A stretch of DNA of 64,000 nt from Salinisphaera aquimarina (GCF_042643355.1 NZ_JBHRSS010000003.1:496001-560000), one strand, 5' to 3'. Positions 43,073 to 56,863 are shown, counted from the first letter of the stretch. Notes: generated by a model from the letters alone, not told the origin. A program made the numbers and translations.

Positions 43073-45188
43073 CCGAGATACCGCCAAGCTGGAATCCGGG
43101 ATCTTCGGCGCCGCGCCGCGCCAGCCCGTAGTCGGCCAGGGCCGCCGACAGCAGTTCTGCGGCTACCGCTGCACGAATGCCGAAGCGGCGCCGGCGCCGG
43201 TGATCGATGACCACCGCCTGATCGAGCATGTCCTGGGCCAGGCGATTGGCCCGCGCCTGCATGGCAAAGACATCGGCAACAGCCGGATAACCCGCGTCGA
43301 ACAACGCCTGCAAATCGGCGAGCACGCCGGTTATCTCGGCCTCAAGGCGGTCGGGAAACTGCACGCGTGTGGCCAGCACGCGCAGCGAGCGCGCCTCCAC
43401 GCCCATGTTGACGGCCGCAAACGCGGCCTGGCGCGCGCTGACGTGGGTATCGTTGTTACCGACCGCGTTGACGGGCAGCTGCAGTAGCCGATCGTAGACC
43501 CGGGTCTCGAAGCGTTCACGTTCTCCGGCGAAGCCCTTGGCGAGTTCCCCGAACACGCCGGCCAGGCGTTCACGCAGGCGTTGTCGCGGCGTGATCGGCA
43601 GGATCAAGGAAAACGCGGTGACGGCAAGGATGATGGCCAGCGCCACCCCGAGCAGATTCTCGGCAAAGGTGACAAAGTTCGTCCGGCCAACGTTGGAAGG
43701 GTGAATCAGCAGCCCGAAGATCACCACGAAAATACGCCCGCTGAGAGCGAGTGCCGGGGTAGCCATGGCCAGTGCGCCGACGAACACGACCGGCATCACC
43801 ACGATCATGAGCGTCGCGTAGCTATTGGCCTGCGGCAGGAAGACGAAATCGGCGAAGAACGCGAAAAAAGCCGCGCAGGCCGCGCCTATCGCAAAGCCCC
43901 GGGCATTCGCCACCGGCGTGTCGCCGAGCGCGAAAAGGGTCGTGAACACCGACAGCAGAACCATCATGCCTGCGAGCGCCGGTTCGTCGTGGGTCGCCCA
44001 GATCGCCGCGCCACAGGTCATGGCCACCGCCGCTCTGAGCGTATTACGCAGCGCGGAACGTATATCCACAGAGACACTGAACTCGGAGTCACGACGCACC
44101 TTCTGCCGTGAGCTGCGTTCGGAGACCAGCATGCCGTGCTTGATCACCGCAGCACGGGCCCGGTTGGCTAGATCGAGCGCGCGGCTGATCACCACCCAGT
44201 CCACCAGCGAGCGCTTGCGCCTATCGGCTGTACCTTGGCGCGCCGCGTTGAGGATGCTGTTGTAGGCGTGCCCGAACGCCTGCTTGATCGGCTGCGTATC
44301 ACCGGGGTCGCGTTGCATCAGCTGCGCGGCCTGGTCGAGTTCCTTGAGTGGGGTGCGATCGATACGGTCGCCGAACTTGGCCAGGTAGACCTGCAGCGAT
44401 GCCATGGCGCTGACCAGCGACAGCAGTTCATAGTCCACCCGCCGTGCCAGCCGGTCATGCTCGGCGAATCCCGGCGCGTCGAAGCGTGCGTATTGACGCG
44501 TCTGTTCCAGCGCCAGCGTCTTTTCCACCAGTTCGTGCAGGCCCGCATGCGGGGTTTCGTCACCGGTGCTCCGGGTATTCCCAGCACCGGTCGGGTCACC
44601 GCCCTCGCCCGGATTGCGATCCAGGCGAAGAAACTGCGCGCCGACCGCCCGGAACGCTTCCAGGCGGGCCCGAAAATAAGCCCGCGCGGTGGTGCTGGGG
44701 GCCAGAATCACGCTGACGCTGGCCGAGACCACGACCGCCAGCGCGGTTTCGGCGGTGCGAGCGACGGCCACGTCGAAAACGGTCGTCGGGTCCGGCATGG
44801 AACGGACCGCGATGATGCTGGTGACATAGCCTGCCAGCACGAAACCGTAGGCCATGTTGTTGCGAAACAGGCTGGCGAAAAAGACGCAGATGCCCACCCA
44901 GGCAATCAGCCCCGCGCTGAACAGGACATAACTCTGGGCGAACAGGGCAATGAGCACGATGGATACCACACCAGCGACGGCCGTGCCGGTCAGTCGCGCA
45001 AAACCACGCACAACCAGAAAGCCTGGCAGCGGCTGGATCAGGATCGCAACGTTGATGAAGGCCCAGTAGGCGTTGTCGAGTTGCAGCCAGAACGCCAGAT
45101 ACAAGGCAATGGCAACCGACAGGCAGCAGCGCAACGCGAAGGAAACGTTGCTAATACTCGGTGCAAAAAGCCAGCTAAGGCGCGACAT
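43062..45188 (-). CDS. FUSC-family aromatic acid efflux pump, AaeB-like
   Basis: Inner-membrane efflux protein of 708 residues with two FUSC repeats: hydrophobic clusters at about 20-175 and 375-540 separated by and followed by soluble helical segments. The segment LQLDNAYWAFINVAILIQPLPG is the typical first repeat. It should expel aromatic carboxylates when the catabolic pathways are overloaded. Two ATGs (45197 and 45188) are in frame; neither has a ribosome site, but TATAAT ends seven bases before the second ATG, as in leaderless transcripts. Confidence 0.88.
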   Translation of the reverse strand: MSRLSWLFAPSISNVSFALRCCLSVAIALYLAFWLQLDNAYWAFINVAILIQPLPGFLVVRGFARLTGTAVAGVVSIVLIALFAQSYVLFSAGLIAWVGICVFFASLFRNNMAYGFVLAGYVTSIIAVRSMPDPTTVFDVAVARTAETALAVVVSASVSVILAPSTTARAYFRARLEAFRAVGAQFLRLDRNPGEGGDPTGAGNTRSTGDETPHAGLHELVEKTLALEQTRQYARFDAPGFAEHDRLARRVDYELLSLVSAMASLQVYLAKFGDRIDRTPLKELDQAAQLMQRDPGDTQPIKQAFGHAYNSILNAARQGTADRRKRSLVDWVVISRALDLANRARAAVIKHGMLVSERSSRQKVRRDSEFSVSVDIRSALRNTLRAAVAMTCGAAIWATHDEPALAGMMVLLSVFTTLFALGDTPVANARGFAIGAACAAFFAFFADFVFLPQANSYATLMIVVMPVVFVGALAMATPALALSGRIFVVIFGLLIHPSNVGRTNFVTFAENLLGVALAIILAVTAFSLILPITPRQRLRERLAGVFGELAKGFAGERERFETRVYDRLLQLPVNAVGNNDTHVSARQAAFAAVNMGVEARSLRVLATRVQFPDRLEAEITGVLADLQALFDAGYPAVADVFAMQARANRLAQDMLDQAVVIDHRRRRRFGIRAAVAAELLSAALADYGLARRGAEDPGFQLGGISDVA

Positions 45189-45192
45189 TATG

Positions 45193-45213
45193 TGCATTAT
45201 ACACTATTAATGC
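45193..45213 (-). promoter_or_regulatory. aaeB-like gene promoter overlapped by TGCA/CACTAT motif
   Basis: The plus-strand reading TGCATTATACACTATTAATGC spans the minus-strand -10 box TATAAT (45201-45196). It has the same TGCA and CACTAT elements as the sites before boxC and the benzoate-CoA ligase gene. A -35 box is weak. The start codon follows at once, so transcription would begin at or next to the ATG. Confidence 0.4.
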
Positions 45214-45767
45214 TCGGAAACGGATGGCGACATCACTGGCAGCAAAGCCCTGGGGCGATATTCGTGCGCCCCGCCACGAAGAAGCCGCGACGGCGTGCAG
45301 CAGACCGCGCCCGGCAAATCGACGGGAGCAAAGCGCGTTGCTGCAAACGCAAGTACCAGGACGTTGGACACCGCATTCATATGCTGCCGCAACTGGGCGG
45401 TGAGGAATATTTCACAGGACAACAGCCCGTTGGAAAAGCTGCATCGGCAACGACGAAATCAGCATCCACATGGCACTGATCCGCCTCAGTACGTCTTTCA
45501 GATGCCCGGCCGCGATTGGTTTCTGGAGTACAGCGAAGGCAGGCGCGGCTTCCTTCGTGCGCGCTGAATGCTCGTTGTCCCTGAAAGCGTCGAAGCCAAT
45601 GCTCGACGGCCGTGTTCGCCAGATCACCGTGGTGTGATCGATCGATGTATCGTCGAAAGCCATTGCCATGCCGGCAAGAGTACACCAGCCACCTGTCGAC
45701 AGGCCCACGCCGCTGACACGACTGCGGACACGGCTTGTCCACACGCCCAAACGAGGAATAGCGAGCA
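45214..45767. other. Intergenic region between efflux operon and rRNA operon
   Basis: Minus-strand frames of 118 and 198 codons are open but neither looks like a protein; the first contains VLQKPIAAGHLKDVLRRI, which faintly recalls a response-regulator C-terminus, perhaps a decayed fragment. No start signal or second half of such a gene is visible. Confidence 0.35.
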
Positions 45768-45801
45768 ATAAAAAAGGCCCCGTGCATTCGCACGGGGCCT
45801 T
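45768..45801 (-). terminator. Intrinsic terminator of the rRNA operon
   Basis: GGCCCCGTGC (45776-45785) and GCACGGGGCC (45790-45799) form a 10-bp GC stem with a 4-nt loop; in the minus-strand RNA it is followed by a run of six U. It lies 12 bp beyond the 5S gene. Confidence 0.95.
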
Positions 45802-45812
45802 CTCTAATAAAA

Positions 45813-45929
45813 GCCTGGCAGTGACCTACTCTCGCACGGGGAAGCCCCGCACTACCATCGGCGCTGAGCGGTTTCACTTCCGAGTTCGGAATGGATTCGG
45901 GTGGTTCCCACTCGCTATGGCCGCCAGGC
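45813..45929 (-). rRNA. rrf: 5S ribosomal RNA
   Basis: About 117 nt, read from GCCTGGCGGCCATAGCGAG at the right end to CACTGCCAGGC at the left. The terminal sequences pair to form helix I, and the conserved CCGAACTCGGAAGTGAAAC loop is present. Last gene of the rRNA operon; ends are approximate. Confidence 0.95.
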
Positions 45930-45992
45930 AAACCTGACAATCTTGTTGCAATCGAACACTGCTTCGGATCCACAAAAACGCTTGAGCGTTAT

Positions 45993-48894
<2,902 letters not shown>

Positions 48895-48977
48895 TCAAGC
48901 GCTCTCGCGCTGTCAGTCACATTAAAGTGATCCGGTATTCTTTGCTTGAAAGAATACAGTGTTCGATTGCAATAGAT

Positions 48978-48992
48978 TGTTAAAGAGCGGTG
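48978..48992 (-). promoter_or_regulatory. boxA antitermination site in the 16S-23S spacer
   Basis: The minus strand reads CGCTCTTTAACAATC here, the classical Nus boxA sequence, located about 90 nt before the 23S 5' end. It allows NusB/NusE loading for rRNA antitermination. Confidence 0.85.
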
Positions 48993-49068
48993 ATTATAAA
49001 ATCACAAAAAACAAAGACATCGCTGCCTGGTGTTTTTTCTGATTTCATAATTCAGTTATTCCAGAGCG

Positions 49069-49144
49069 TGGTGGAGCTGAGCGGGATCGAACCGCTGACC
49101 CCCTGCTTGCAAAGCAGGTGCTCTCCCAGCTGAGCTACAGCCCC
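49069..49144 (-). tRNA. tRNA-Ala (anticodon TGC)
   Basis: 76 nt, including an encoded CCA. The anticodon loop CTTTGCAAG gives TGC; the T-loop GGTTCGATCCC and D-loop AGCTCAGCTGGGAGAGC are normal. It lies in the 16S-23S spacer. Confidence 0.97.
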
Positions 49145-49169
49145 CTTGGTTGTTACGCTGCCGAGATAT

Positions 49170-49246
<77 letters not shown>

Positions 49247-49285
49247 GAGCTCTAGGCACCCAGAATAAATCTGGAATAACCGCTT

Positions 49286-49315
49286 ACTTGTAAGTGACTT
49301 GTGTGGATACTCCCC
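49286..49315 (-). other. 16S rRNA processing stem, 3' strand
   Basis: In the transcript this region reads TATCCACACAAGTCACTTAC, complementary to GTAAGTGACTTGTGTGGGTG in the 16S leader near 50985-51008. Together they form the RNase III precursor stem enclosing 16S. Confidence 0.7.
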
Positions 49316-49344
49316 CGGAATAGCTACTTGCAATTCCATTTCTC

Positions 49345-50884
<1,540 letters not shown>

Positions 50885-51009
50885 AATTACTTCTAACTGG
50901 CATATGACCGAAGTCATATGTTTGAGTCATCCCAAGCTTTTATGCTTTGGATGCTCTATAGGGCTTGGCTTTCGCCATCCCAAGGGAGCACCCACACAAG
51001 TCACTTACG

Positions 51010-51023
51010 AGTTGTTAAAGATC
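51010..51023 (-). promoter_or_regulatory. boxA-like antitermination site in the rRNA leader
   Basis: The minus strand reads GATCTTTAACAACT, close to the Nus boxA consensus, about 125 nt before the 16S 5' end and some 60 nt after the proximal promoter start. Confidence 0.7.
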
Positions 51024-51081
51024 TGCAACATGCCGTCTTGCGGCTGAACCGCTTAACGTCTGTCCCGTTGCGAGGAAGCGT

Positions 51082-51120
51082 ATTCTACGCTGATTGGCTG
51101 GGCTGTCAACAACTTATTTA
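51082..51120 (-). promoter_or_regulatory. rRNA operon proximal promoter
   Basis: TTGACA (51109-51104) and TAGAAT (51087-51082) with a 16-bp spacer, preceded by an AT-rich UP-like element running to about 51136. The sequence after the -10 box, ACGCTTCCTCGCAACGG, is nearly identical to that of the distal promoter. Confidence 0.85.
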
Positions 51121-51364
51121 AATTTCTTTAAAAAGCCGTTTGGCTTGCCATGCAAGCTGCATCGGCTGTCGATCGACTCTTTATATAGAGGCTTTCGACT
51201 GTCGATGCATATCGACTCAAATCAGCGAACTGCTCTGAACCGATACTGACATCTCAGCACAATCAATTGATTGTTTTACCAATCAACTTCCTGCGCCCCG
51301 TGGCAGGTGTTGACCGCTTTCGACCGTTTGGTTTCTAGCGGCCCGCACCGTTGCGAGGAGGCGT

Positions 51365-51392
51365 ATTCTAGGGGTTTCCGACGGGGTGTCAA
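51365..51392 (-). promoter_or_regulatory. rRNA operon distal promoter
   Basis: TTGACA (51392-51387) and TAGAAT (51370-51365), again with a 16-bp spacer, followed by ACGCCTCCTCGCAACGG. It starts 43 bp beyond the tyrS stop codon and 283 bp upstream of the proximal promoter. The GC-rich discriminator after -10 is suitable for stringent control. Confidence 0.85.
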
Positions 51393-51434
51393 CACGTTTC
51401 TGAAAGTTTTTTGCAGAAACTTGTCACATCCCTG

Positions 51435-52670
51435 TCATGACAGGCTTTCGCCGGTATCGCCGCCGTCGCCCTTCAGGGCCACGCGGGCGATTCTGCGTTT
51501 TCCGACCTGGATCAGGTGCTCGTTTCCGACCGGAATGAGCTGGCTCGCGTCCTCGATCCGCTCGCCGTCCATACGCACCGCACCCTGCTTGACCAGGCGT
51601 ATGCCTTCGCCATTGCTCTGGGTCAGTCCCGCTTCCTTTAGCAAGGCGGCCACCTGAATACCTTCGATCGCCACCGACAGGGGCACGAGTTCGATGTCGT
51701 CGGGGGTGATGCCCTGACTGAAGCGATCCACGAACGTCTGATGTGCCTTCCTGGCCGCTTCCGGCCCGTGAAAGCGAGCCACTATCTCGTCGGCGAGCCG
51801 GTATTTCAGGTCGCGCGGATTGGCGCCGTCTGCCACCTCCTGTCGATAGCGTGCCAATACGGCCACCGGCTCGAACGACAGCAACTCGAAGTACCGCCAC
51901 ATCAGCTCATCGGATATCGACATGAGCTTGCCGTACTGCTCGTTGGGCGGCTCATCGATACCGATGTAGTTGTCCAGCGACTTGGACATCTTGTTGACCC
52001 CATCCAGCCCCTCTAGCAACGGCATGGTGAGTACGGCCTGCGGCGTCTGCCCATAGACCTGCTGCAGATGTCGCCCCATCAGGAGGTTGAACTTCTGATC
52101 GGTGCCACCGAGCTCCAGGTCGGCCTTGAGGGCCACCGAGTCGTAGCCCTGGATCAGCGGGTACAGAAATTCGTGGATCGCAATGGGCTGCTGACTGTTG
52201 AATCGCTTGTGGAAATCGTCGCGCTCGAGCATGCGGGCCACGGTGTGGGTGGCCGCGAGCTTGATCAGATCGGCGCTCGACAGGGCATTCAGCCACGACG
52301 AATTAAGGACCACGCGCGTGCGCGTACTATCGAGCACCTTGTATATCTGTGCTTCGTAGGTCGCCGCATTCGCTGCGACCTGGGCCTCGTCGAGCGGCTG
52401 ACGCGTCACGTTCTTGCCGGTCGGATCGCCGATGCGGCCGGTGAAGTCACCGATCAGGAAGACCACGTCGTGGCCCATGTCCTGAAAGGTACGCATCTTG
52501 TTGAGCAACACCGTATGGCCGAGGTGCAGGTCCGGCGCCGTAGGATCGAATCCGGCCTTGATTACAAGGCGCGTGCCATCGCGTTCTGCCGCTTCCAGAC
52601 GCTCCTTGAACTGCGCCCCCGGAATGATCTCGTCACAACCGCGCTCGACCTCGCCCCACGTATCCTGCAT
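51435..52670 (-). CDS. tyrS: Tyrosyl-tRNA synthetase
   Basis: Class I synthetase of 411 residues with the HLGH signature in PDLHLGHTVLL and KMSKS in GVNKMSKSLDN, then a C-terminal S4 RNA-binding domain (GIRLVKQGAVRMDGERIED). The length and signature place it with the TyrZ-like type widespread in proteobacteria. The ATG at 52670 is chosen over a TTG two codons upstream because of the better GGAG distance. It is followed by the distal rRNA promoter. Confidence 0.96.
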   Translation of the reverse strand: MQDTWGEVERGCDEIIPGAQFKERLEAAERDGTRLVIKAGFDPTAPDLHLGHTVLLNKMRTFQDMGHDVVFLIGDFTGRIGDPTGKNVTRQPLDEAQVAANAATYEAQIYKVLDSTRTRVVLNSSWLNALSSADLIKLAATHTVARMLERDDFHKRFNSQQPIAIHEFLYPLIQGYDSVALKADLELGGTDQKFNLLMGRHLQQVYGQTPQAVLTMPLLEGLDGVNKMSKSLDNYIGIDEPPNEQYGKLMSISDELMWRYFELLSFEPVAVLARYRQEVADGANPRDLKYRLADEIVARFHGPEAARKAHQTFVDRFSQGITPDDIELVPLSVAIEGIQVAALLKEAGLTQSNGEGIRLVKQGAVRMDGERIEDASQLIPVGNEHLIQVGKRRIARVALKGDGGDTGESLS

Positions 52671-52848
52671 CGCCAATCCGCTCCCGGGTATCCATTCAAT
52701 CTGTTACAGAAGCCGACAGTCTAGCCGTTACAGACTTGCCAAGCACCTGAGTTTATGCTTTTTTATGCCGATAATTGCGGCCGGAAATCAAAAAGGGGCC
52801 AGCCGCAAGCATCGTTTTCCGCTTCGACACCGCGCGGCTTTCTAATAT

Positions 52849-54588
52849 ATGGGCAAGATAGACAGCGATTATCTGTGGCTGCATGAGCGGCCGCGAACCG
52901 GATCCAATTTGCGTCGGCTCGCTCTTATACTGGCTATACCCCTCATGGGCGGCGCCGCCTGGCTGACGACCGGCCCGGAACCCATGATCCCCATGACCGA
53001 CGCCGGCGACTCGAACAAGCCGATGCGTGCCGAGTCCTCGGCACACTACGTGCAGATCGACGACGATGTAGCCGAACCGGGCCGCGCGCCAGGACAACCG
53101 GTCGACGCACGCGTTGGCGCCCGCCACGCGCCCGACGCCGTAGTCGATTCCAGCCCAGGCAAACCAGCTGACGAAACGCCCACATTGGCCGAAGCACCCG
53201 ACTCCGATATCGCCCCGCCCCCACAGGATCCGACCGCCGGCGATATCGCCCTGAGTGAACAGGACAGCGGCGCGGCTGATATCCCCGTCGCGCCACTCGA
53301 CCCCGACCGGGTGATCGACGAACAGGACGGGAGCGACAAGGCTCCTCTCGTGGCCTCGGAATACACACCCGGAACCGCCGAGCTGCTGGACGACGACAAT
53401 GGCACAGGGGCCGAACCGCGCATCGCCGAGCGTCAGGCCGTGGCGGCTGCGCCGAGCGTCAGCTGGCACGAAGTCCGGGTGCGAAGCGGCGACACGCTGT
53501 CGATTGCCTTCAACCGCAACGGGCTGTCCTATATCGACTCCCTCAAGATCGCCCATATCCCCGAACACGGCAACCGTTTCACCCGCGGCCTGCGCGCGGG
53601 CGATCGCATGCAGGTGGAATCCGACGCCGACGGCAACGTACTCGCGCTGGATTATTCGATCGACCCGCTGCATACGCTGGAGGTGCGCCCCAAGGGCGAC
53701 AGCTTCACCGGCCGCGTCGTGCTCGCCAACGTCGAACATCGCAAGGCCTTTGCCAGCGGCAAGATCGACACCAGTTTCTATGTCGACGCACTCGAGGCGG
53801 GCCTGAGCGACAACCAGATCATGAAGCTGGTCAAGATCTTCGGCTGGGATATCGATTTCGCTCTGGACATTCGCCCGGGTGATCGCTTCGTCGTGGTGTA
53901 TGACGAGCTATTCCGGGACGGCAACAAGGTCGGCGACGGCGACATTCTGGCCGCCTCATTCACCAACGACGGCCGTAACGTACGCGCGGTGCGCTACACC
54001 GGCGAAGGCAACGCCGACACCGCCTACTACTCGCCGGAAGGCCGGGCGATGAAGAAAGCCTTCATCCGCACCCCGGTCGACTACACGCGCATCAGCTCCG
54101 GCTTCAACCTGTCGCGCAAGCATCCGATCCTCAACCGCATCCGCCGCCACGAAGGCACCGACTACGCCGCGCCCAGCGGTACGCCGATCAAGGCCACCGG
54201 CAATGGCCGTATCGTCTTCCGCGGGCGCCGCGGCGGTTACGGCAACATGATCATCATTCAGCACGACACCCATCTGTCCACCCGCTACGGCCACATGTCG
54301 GCTTTTGCCAAGGGCTACGGCGTCGGCAGCCGGGTGCATCAGGGCGACGTGATCGGCTATGTCGGCATGACCGGTCTCGCGACCGGCCCGCATCTGCACT
54401 ATGAATTCCGCGTCGATGGCAGCCCCAAGGACCCGGAGAAGATCGCGCTCCCGAAAGCCTTGCCGCTGCCCAAGAAGTTCATGCCCGACTTCAAGAAGAC
54501 GACCGCGCCGCTGCTGGCACAGCTGGACACGCTGTCCCACACCGAAGTCGCGAGCCTCGACAGCTCGACCCCCGAAAACACCAATTGA
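52849..54588 (+). CDS. M23 family murein DD-endopeptidase (MepM-like)
   Basis: Peptidoglycan endopeptidase of 579 residues. An N-terminal membrane anchor (about residues 22-40) precedes a long acidic, proline-rich linker to about 205, an OapA/LysM-like domain (RVRSGDTLSIAFNRNGLS), and a C-terminal LytM domain with zinc ligands in HEGTDYAAP and HLHYEF. The start has no ribosome site, and TAATAT lies immediately before the ATG. It is divergent from tyrS and followed 74 bp later by anmK, an order common in gammaproteobacteria, and would cleave cross-links during cell growth. Confidence 0.92.
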   Translation: MGKIDSDYLWLHERPRTGSNLRRLALILAIPLMGGAAWLTTGPEPMIPMTDAGDSNKPMRAESSAHYVQIDDDVAEPGRAPGQPVDARVGARHAPDAVVDSSPGKPADETPTLAEAPDSDIAPPPQDPTAGDIALSEQDSGAADIPVAPLDPDRVIDEQDGSDKAPLVASEYTPGTAELLDDDNGTGAEPRIAERQAVAAAPSVSWHEVRVRSGDTLSIAFNRNGLSYIDSLKIAHIPEHGNRFTRGLRAGDRMQVESDADGNVLALDYSIDPLHTLEVRPKGDSFTGRVVLANVEHRKAFASGKIDTSFYVDALEAGLSDNQIMKLVKIFGWDIDFALDIRPGDRFVVVYDELFRDGNKVGDGDILAASFTNDGRNVRAVRYTGEGNADTAYYSPEGRAMKKAFIRTPVDYTRISSGFNLSRKHPILNRIRRHEGTDYAAPSGTPIKATGNGRIVFRGRRGGYGNMIIIQHDTHLSTRYGHMSAFAKGYGVGSRVHQGDVIGYVGMTGLATGPHLHYEFRVDGSPKDPEKIALPKALPLPKKFMPDFKKTTAPLLAQLDTLSHTEVASLDSSTPENTN

Positions 54589-54662
54589 GTGCGCCGGCTC
54601 CTCGACCAGCCTGTAACCAGCGACGAGCCACGCGGCGCGTCTAGGCGCCGCGCACGATTGGT

Positions 54663-55817
54663 ATGGCCCTCGTGACCGCCTCGCCGCTGTATATCGGCCT
54701 GATGTCGGGCACCAGCGTCGATGCCGCCGACGCCGTGCTTGTGCGTTTTTCCGAGCAGGGCTACCCGGAGATACTCGCCACCCACGCGCAGCCGCCCGAA
54801 CGCGGCCTGCGCGACGACCTGCTGCATCTGTCGCAGCAGGTCGCCGGCATATCGCTGGCCAAGTTCGGCGAGCTGGACCAGCGCGTGGGTGCCTGGTTTG
54901 CAGAGGCCGCGCTCGCACTGATCGACAAGGCCGGCATCAAGGCTGCCGACGTCGATGCCATCGGCAGTCACGGACAAACCGTGCGCCATGAGCCCAGCGC
55001 CCGGTATCCGTTCAGCCTGCAACTCGGCTCACCGAGTCTGGTCGCGGCACGCGTCGGCTGTCGCGTAGTCGCGGATTTTCGCAACAGCGACATCGCGGTC
55101 GGCGGCCAGGGCGCGCCGCTGGTACCGGCATTCCATCGCGCCCTGTTTGCCGATCCCACACGCCACCGCATCATCATCAATATCGGCGGCATCGCCAATC
55201 TCACAGTGCTGCCCGCCGGGGCGTCGGACGACAGCGCTCATGTGACCGGGTTCGACACCGGCCCGGGCAACGCGCTCATGGATGCGTGGATTGCCGCCCA
55301 TCTCAAGCAGCCGCTCGACGAAGATGGCCACTGGGCCGCGGGCGGCAAGGTCGATGACGGACTGTTGGCACTGATGATGTCCGACGCCTATCTCGATCGC
55401 CCGGCGCCCAAGAGCACCGGGCGCGAGTATTTCAACCTCGACTGGTTGCAGGCCCAGATTCACAGCCGGCCCTCGCCGCCGATACCGGCAGACGTTCAGG
55501 CCACGCTCTGCGAATTTTCGGCGCGCACCATCGCGCAGGCCATCAACGAATACGGCCCCGGCGACGAACAGCTGCTGCTATGCGGCGGCGGCGTACGCAA
55601 CGCGGAACTGTGCCGACGCCTGCAGGCGTTGGTCGCGCCGCGAGAGATGATCCGGACCGACGACTACGGCGTGGATTCGGACTGGGTGGAAGCGGTCGCC
55701 TTCGCGTGGCTCGCAATGCGTACCGTCAACGGGCGCAGCGGCAATGTGCCATCGGTTACCGGCGCCAGTACGGCCGTACCGCTTGGCGGCATCTACCAGA
55801 GCCGCTCAAGCGATTGA
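54663..55817 (+). CDS. anmK: Anhydro-N-acetylmuramic acid kinase
   Basis: Phosphorylates and opens 1,6-anhydro-MurNAc to MurNAc-6-phosphate in cell-wall recycling, 384 residues. The N-terminal phosphate-binding GLMSGTSVDAADAVL and the later GFDTGPGNALMD and LLCGGGVRNAEL are characteristic of AnmK. It lies directly downstream of the M23 endopeptidase, which releases the material it recycles. The C-terminus ends just before the erpA tail array (55861). Confidence 0.95.
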   Translation: MALVTASPLYIGLMSGTSVDAADAVLVRFSEQGYPEILATHAQPPERGLRDDLLHLSQQVAGISLAKFGELDQRVGAWFAEAALALIDKAGIKAADVDAIGSHGQTVRHEPSARYPFSLQLGSPSLVAARVGCRVVADFRNSDIAVGGQGAPLVPAFHRALFADPTRHRIIINIGGIANLTVLPAGASDDSAHVTGFDTGPGNALMDAWIAAHLKQPLDEDGHWAAGGKVDDGLLALMMSDAYLDRPAPKSTGREYFNLDWLQAQIHSRPSPPIPADVQATLCEFSARTIAQAINEYGPGDEQLLLCGGGVRNAELCRRLQALVAPREMIRTDDYGVDSDWVEAVAFAWLAMRTVNGRSGNVPSVTGASTAVPLGGIYQSRSSD

Positions 55818-55860
55818 CGCTGCGCACCGGACAAGATGCCGGTGCGCTCGGACTCAGATC

Positions 55861-56455
55861 GCGAAGGCGCGCTCGATTAAACGGCGAAAGAGTTGCCGCA
55901 GCCGCAGGTGGTGGTCGCGTTGGGATTGCGAATCACGAACTGCGCCGCGCTGCGCGCGGGCTTTGCCTCGCAAAGCTGTGGCATTGTCTGTGCACCCCAT
56001 TCGCCTTTGGCGAATGGCCCCTCACGAGGGTCGAAGGCGCGCTCGATTAAACGGCGAAAGAGTTGCCGCAGCCGCAGGTGGTGGTCGCGTTGGGATTGCG
56101 AATCACGAACTGCGCCGCGCTGCGCGCGGGCTTTGCTTCGCAAAGCTGTGGCATTGTCTGTGCACCCCATTCGCCTTTGGCGAATTGCCCCTCACGAGGG
56201 GCGAAGGCGCGCTCGACTAAACGGCGAAAGAGTTGCCGCAGCCGCAGGTGGTGGTCGCGTTGGGATTGCGAATCACGAACTGCGCCGCGCTGCGCGCGGG
56301 CTTTGCTTCGCAAAGCTGTGGCATTGTCTGTGCACCCCATTCGCCTTTGGCGAATTGCCCCTCACGAGGGGCGAAGGCGCGCTCGACTAAACGGCGAAAG
56401 AGTTGCCGCAGCCGCAGGTGGTGGTCGCGTTGGGATTGCGAATCACGAACTGCGC
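55861..56455. repeat. 170-bp tandem array derived from the erpA 3' end (3 full copies plus part)
   Basis: Units start at 55861, 56031 and 56201, each exactly 170 bp, and a fourth partial copy (56371-56455) lies within the live erpA gene. Each unit includes the last 20 or so erpA codons with its stop, plus a non-erpA part with three hairpins: CTTTGCTTCGCAAAG, ATTCGCCTTTGGCGAAT and CCCCTCACGAGGGG. Units are almost identical (a few substitutions), so the duplication looks recent or homogenised. Confidence 0.97.
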
Positions 56456-56749
56456 GCCTTCGACCCCGTCCGAAAAATCGATTTCGGCGCCGGAGAGATA
56501 GAGCACGCTCATGGGGTCGACCAGCAATGTTACGCCCTGCTTCTCGATCTGGGTGTCACCGTCCTCGACGTTCTCGTCGAAGGTGAAGCCGTACTGGAAA
56601 CCCGAGCAGCCACCACCGGAGACGAACACGCGCAGCTTGAGGGCGTTGTTGTCCTCGTCTTCCAGCAATTCCTTGACCTTGATCGCAGCCGCGTCGGTAA
56701 ATACCAGAGCAGCCTGATCGTCGAATGCGGGTTGTGTCGCGGTACTCAT
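56387..56749 (-). CDS. erpA: ErpA, A-type iron-sulfur carrier
   Basis: Iron-sulfur cluster carrier of 120 residues. The three cluster-binding cysteines are in GGGCSGFQYGF and in CGCGNSF near the C-terminus, the standard A-type pattern. The N-terminal TDAAAIKVKELLEDEDNN precedes. The gene itself is intact; the copies of its 3' end lie downstream in the array. It delivers clusters to enzymes such as IspG and respiratory complexes. Transcription runs towards anmK, so they converge across the array. Confidence 0.95.
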   Translation of the reverse strand: MSTATQPAFDDQAALVFTDAAAIKVKELLEDEDNNALKLRVFVSGGGCSGFQYGFTFDENVEDGDTQIEKQGVTLLVDPMSVLYLSGAEIDFSDGVEGAQFVIRNPNATTTCGCGNSFAV

Positions 56750-56863
56750 AAGCGTCCAGATTCCAGTGGCCTGGTCGATGACCAGATATTCCTATCATAA
56801 GACAGTCGGTGCAAGACGTGGGGATTCAAGCCCCTGACACGTCTTCAGATTCGCGCCTCTGCC

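Noticed and set aside
45377..45973. Minus-strand frame of 198 codons before the rRNA operon
   Set aside because: It runs through the 5S gene and terminator, so it cannot be a protein gene.
55877..56340. 97-codon minus-strand frames ending in the ErpA tail
   Set aside because: They arise from the tandem array; the N-terminal part translates hairpin DNA and has no start signal, so they are not separate genes.
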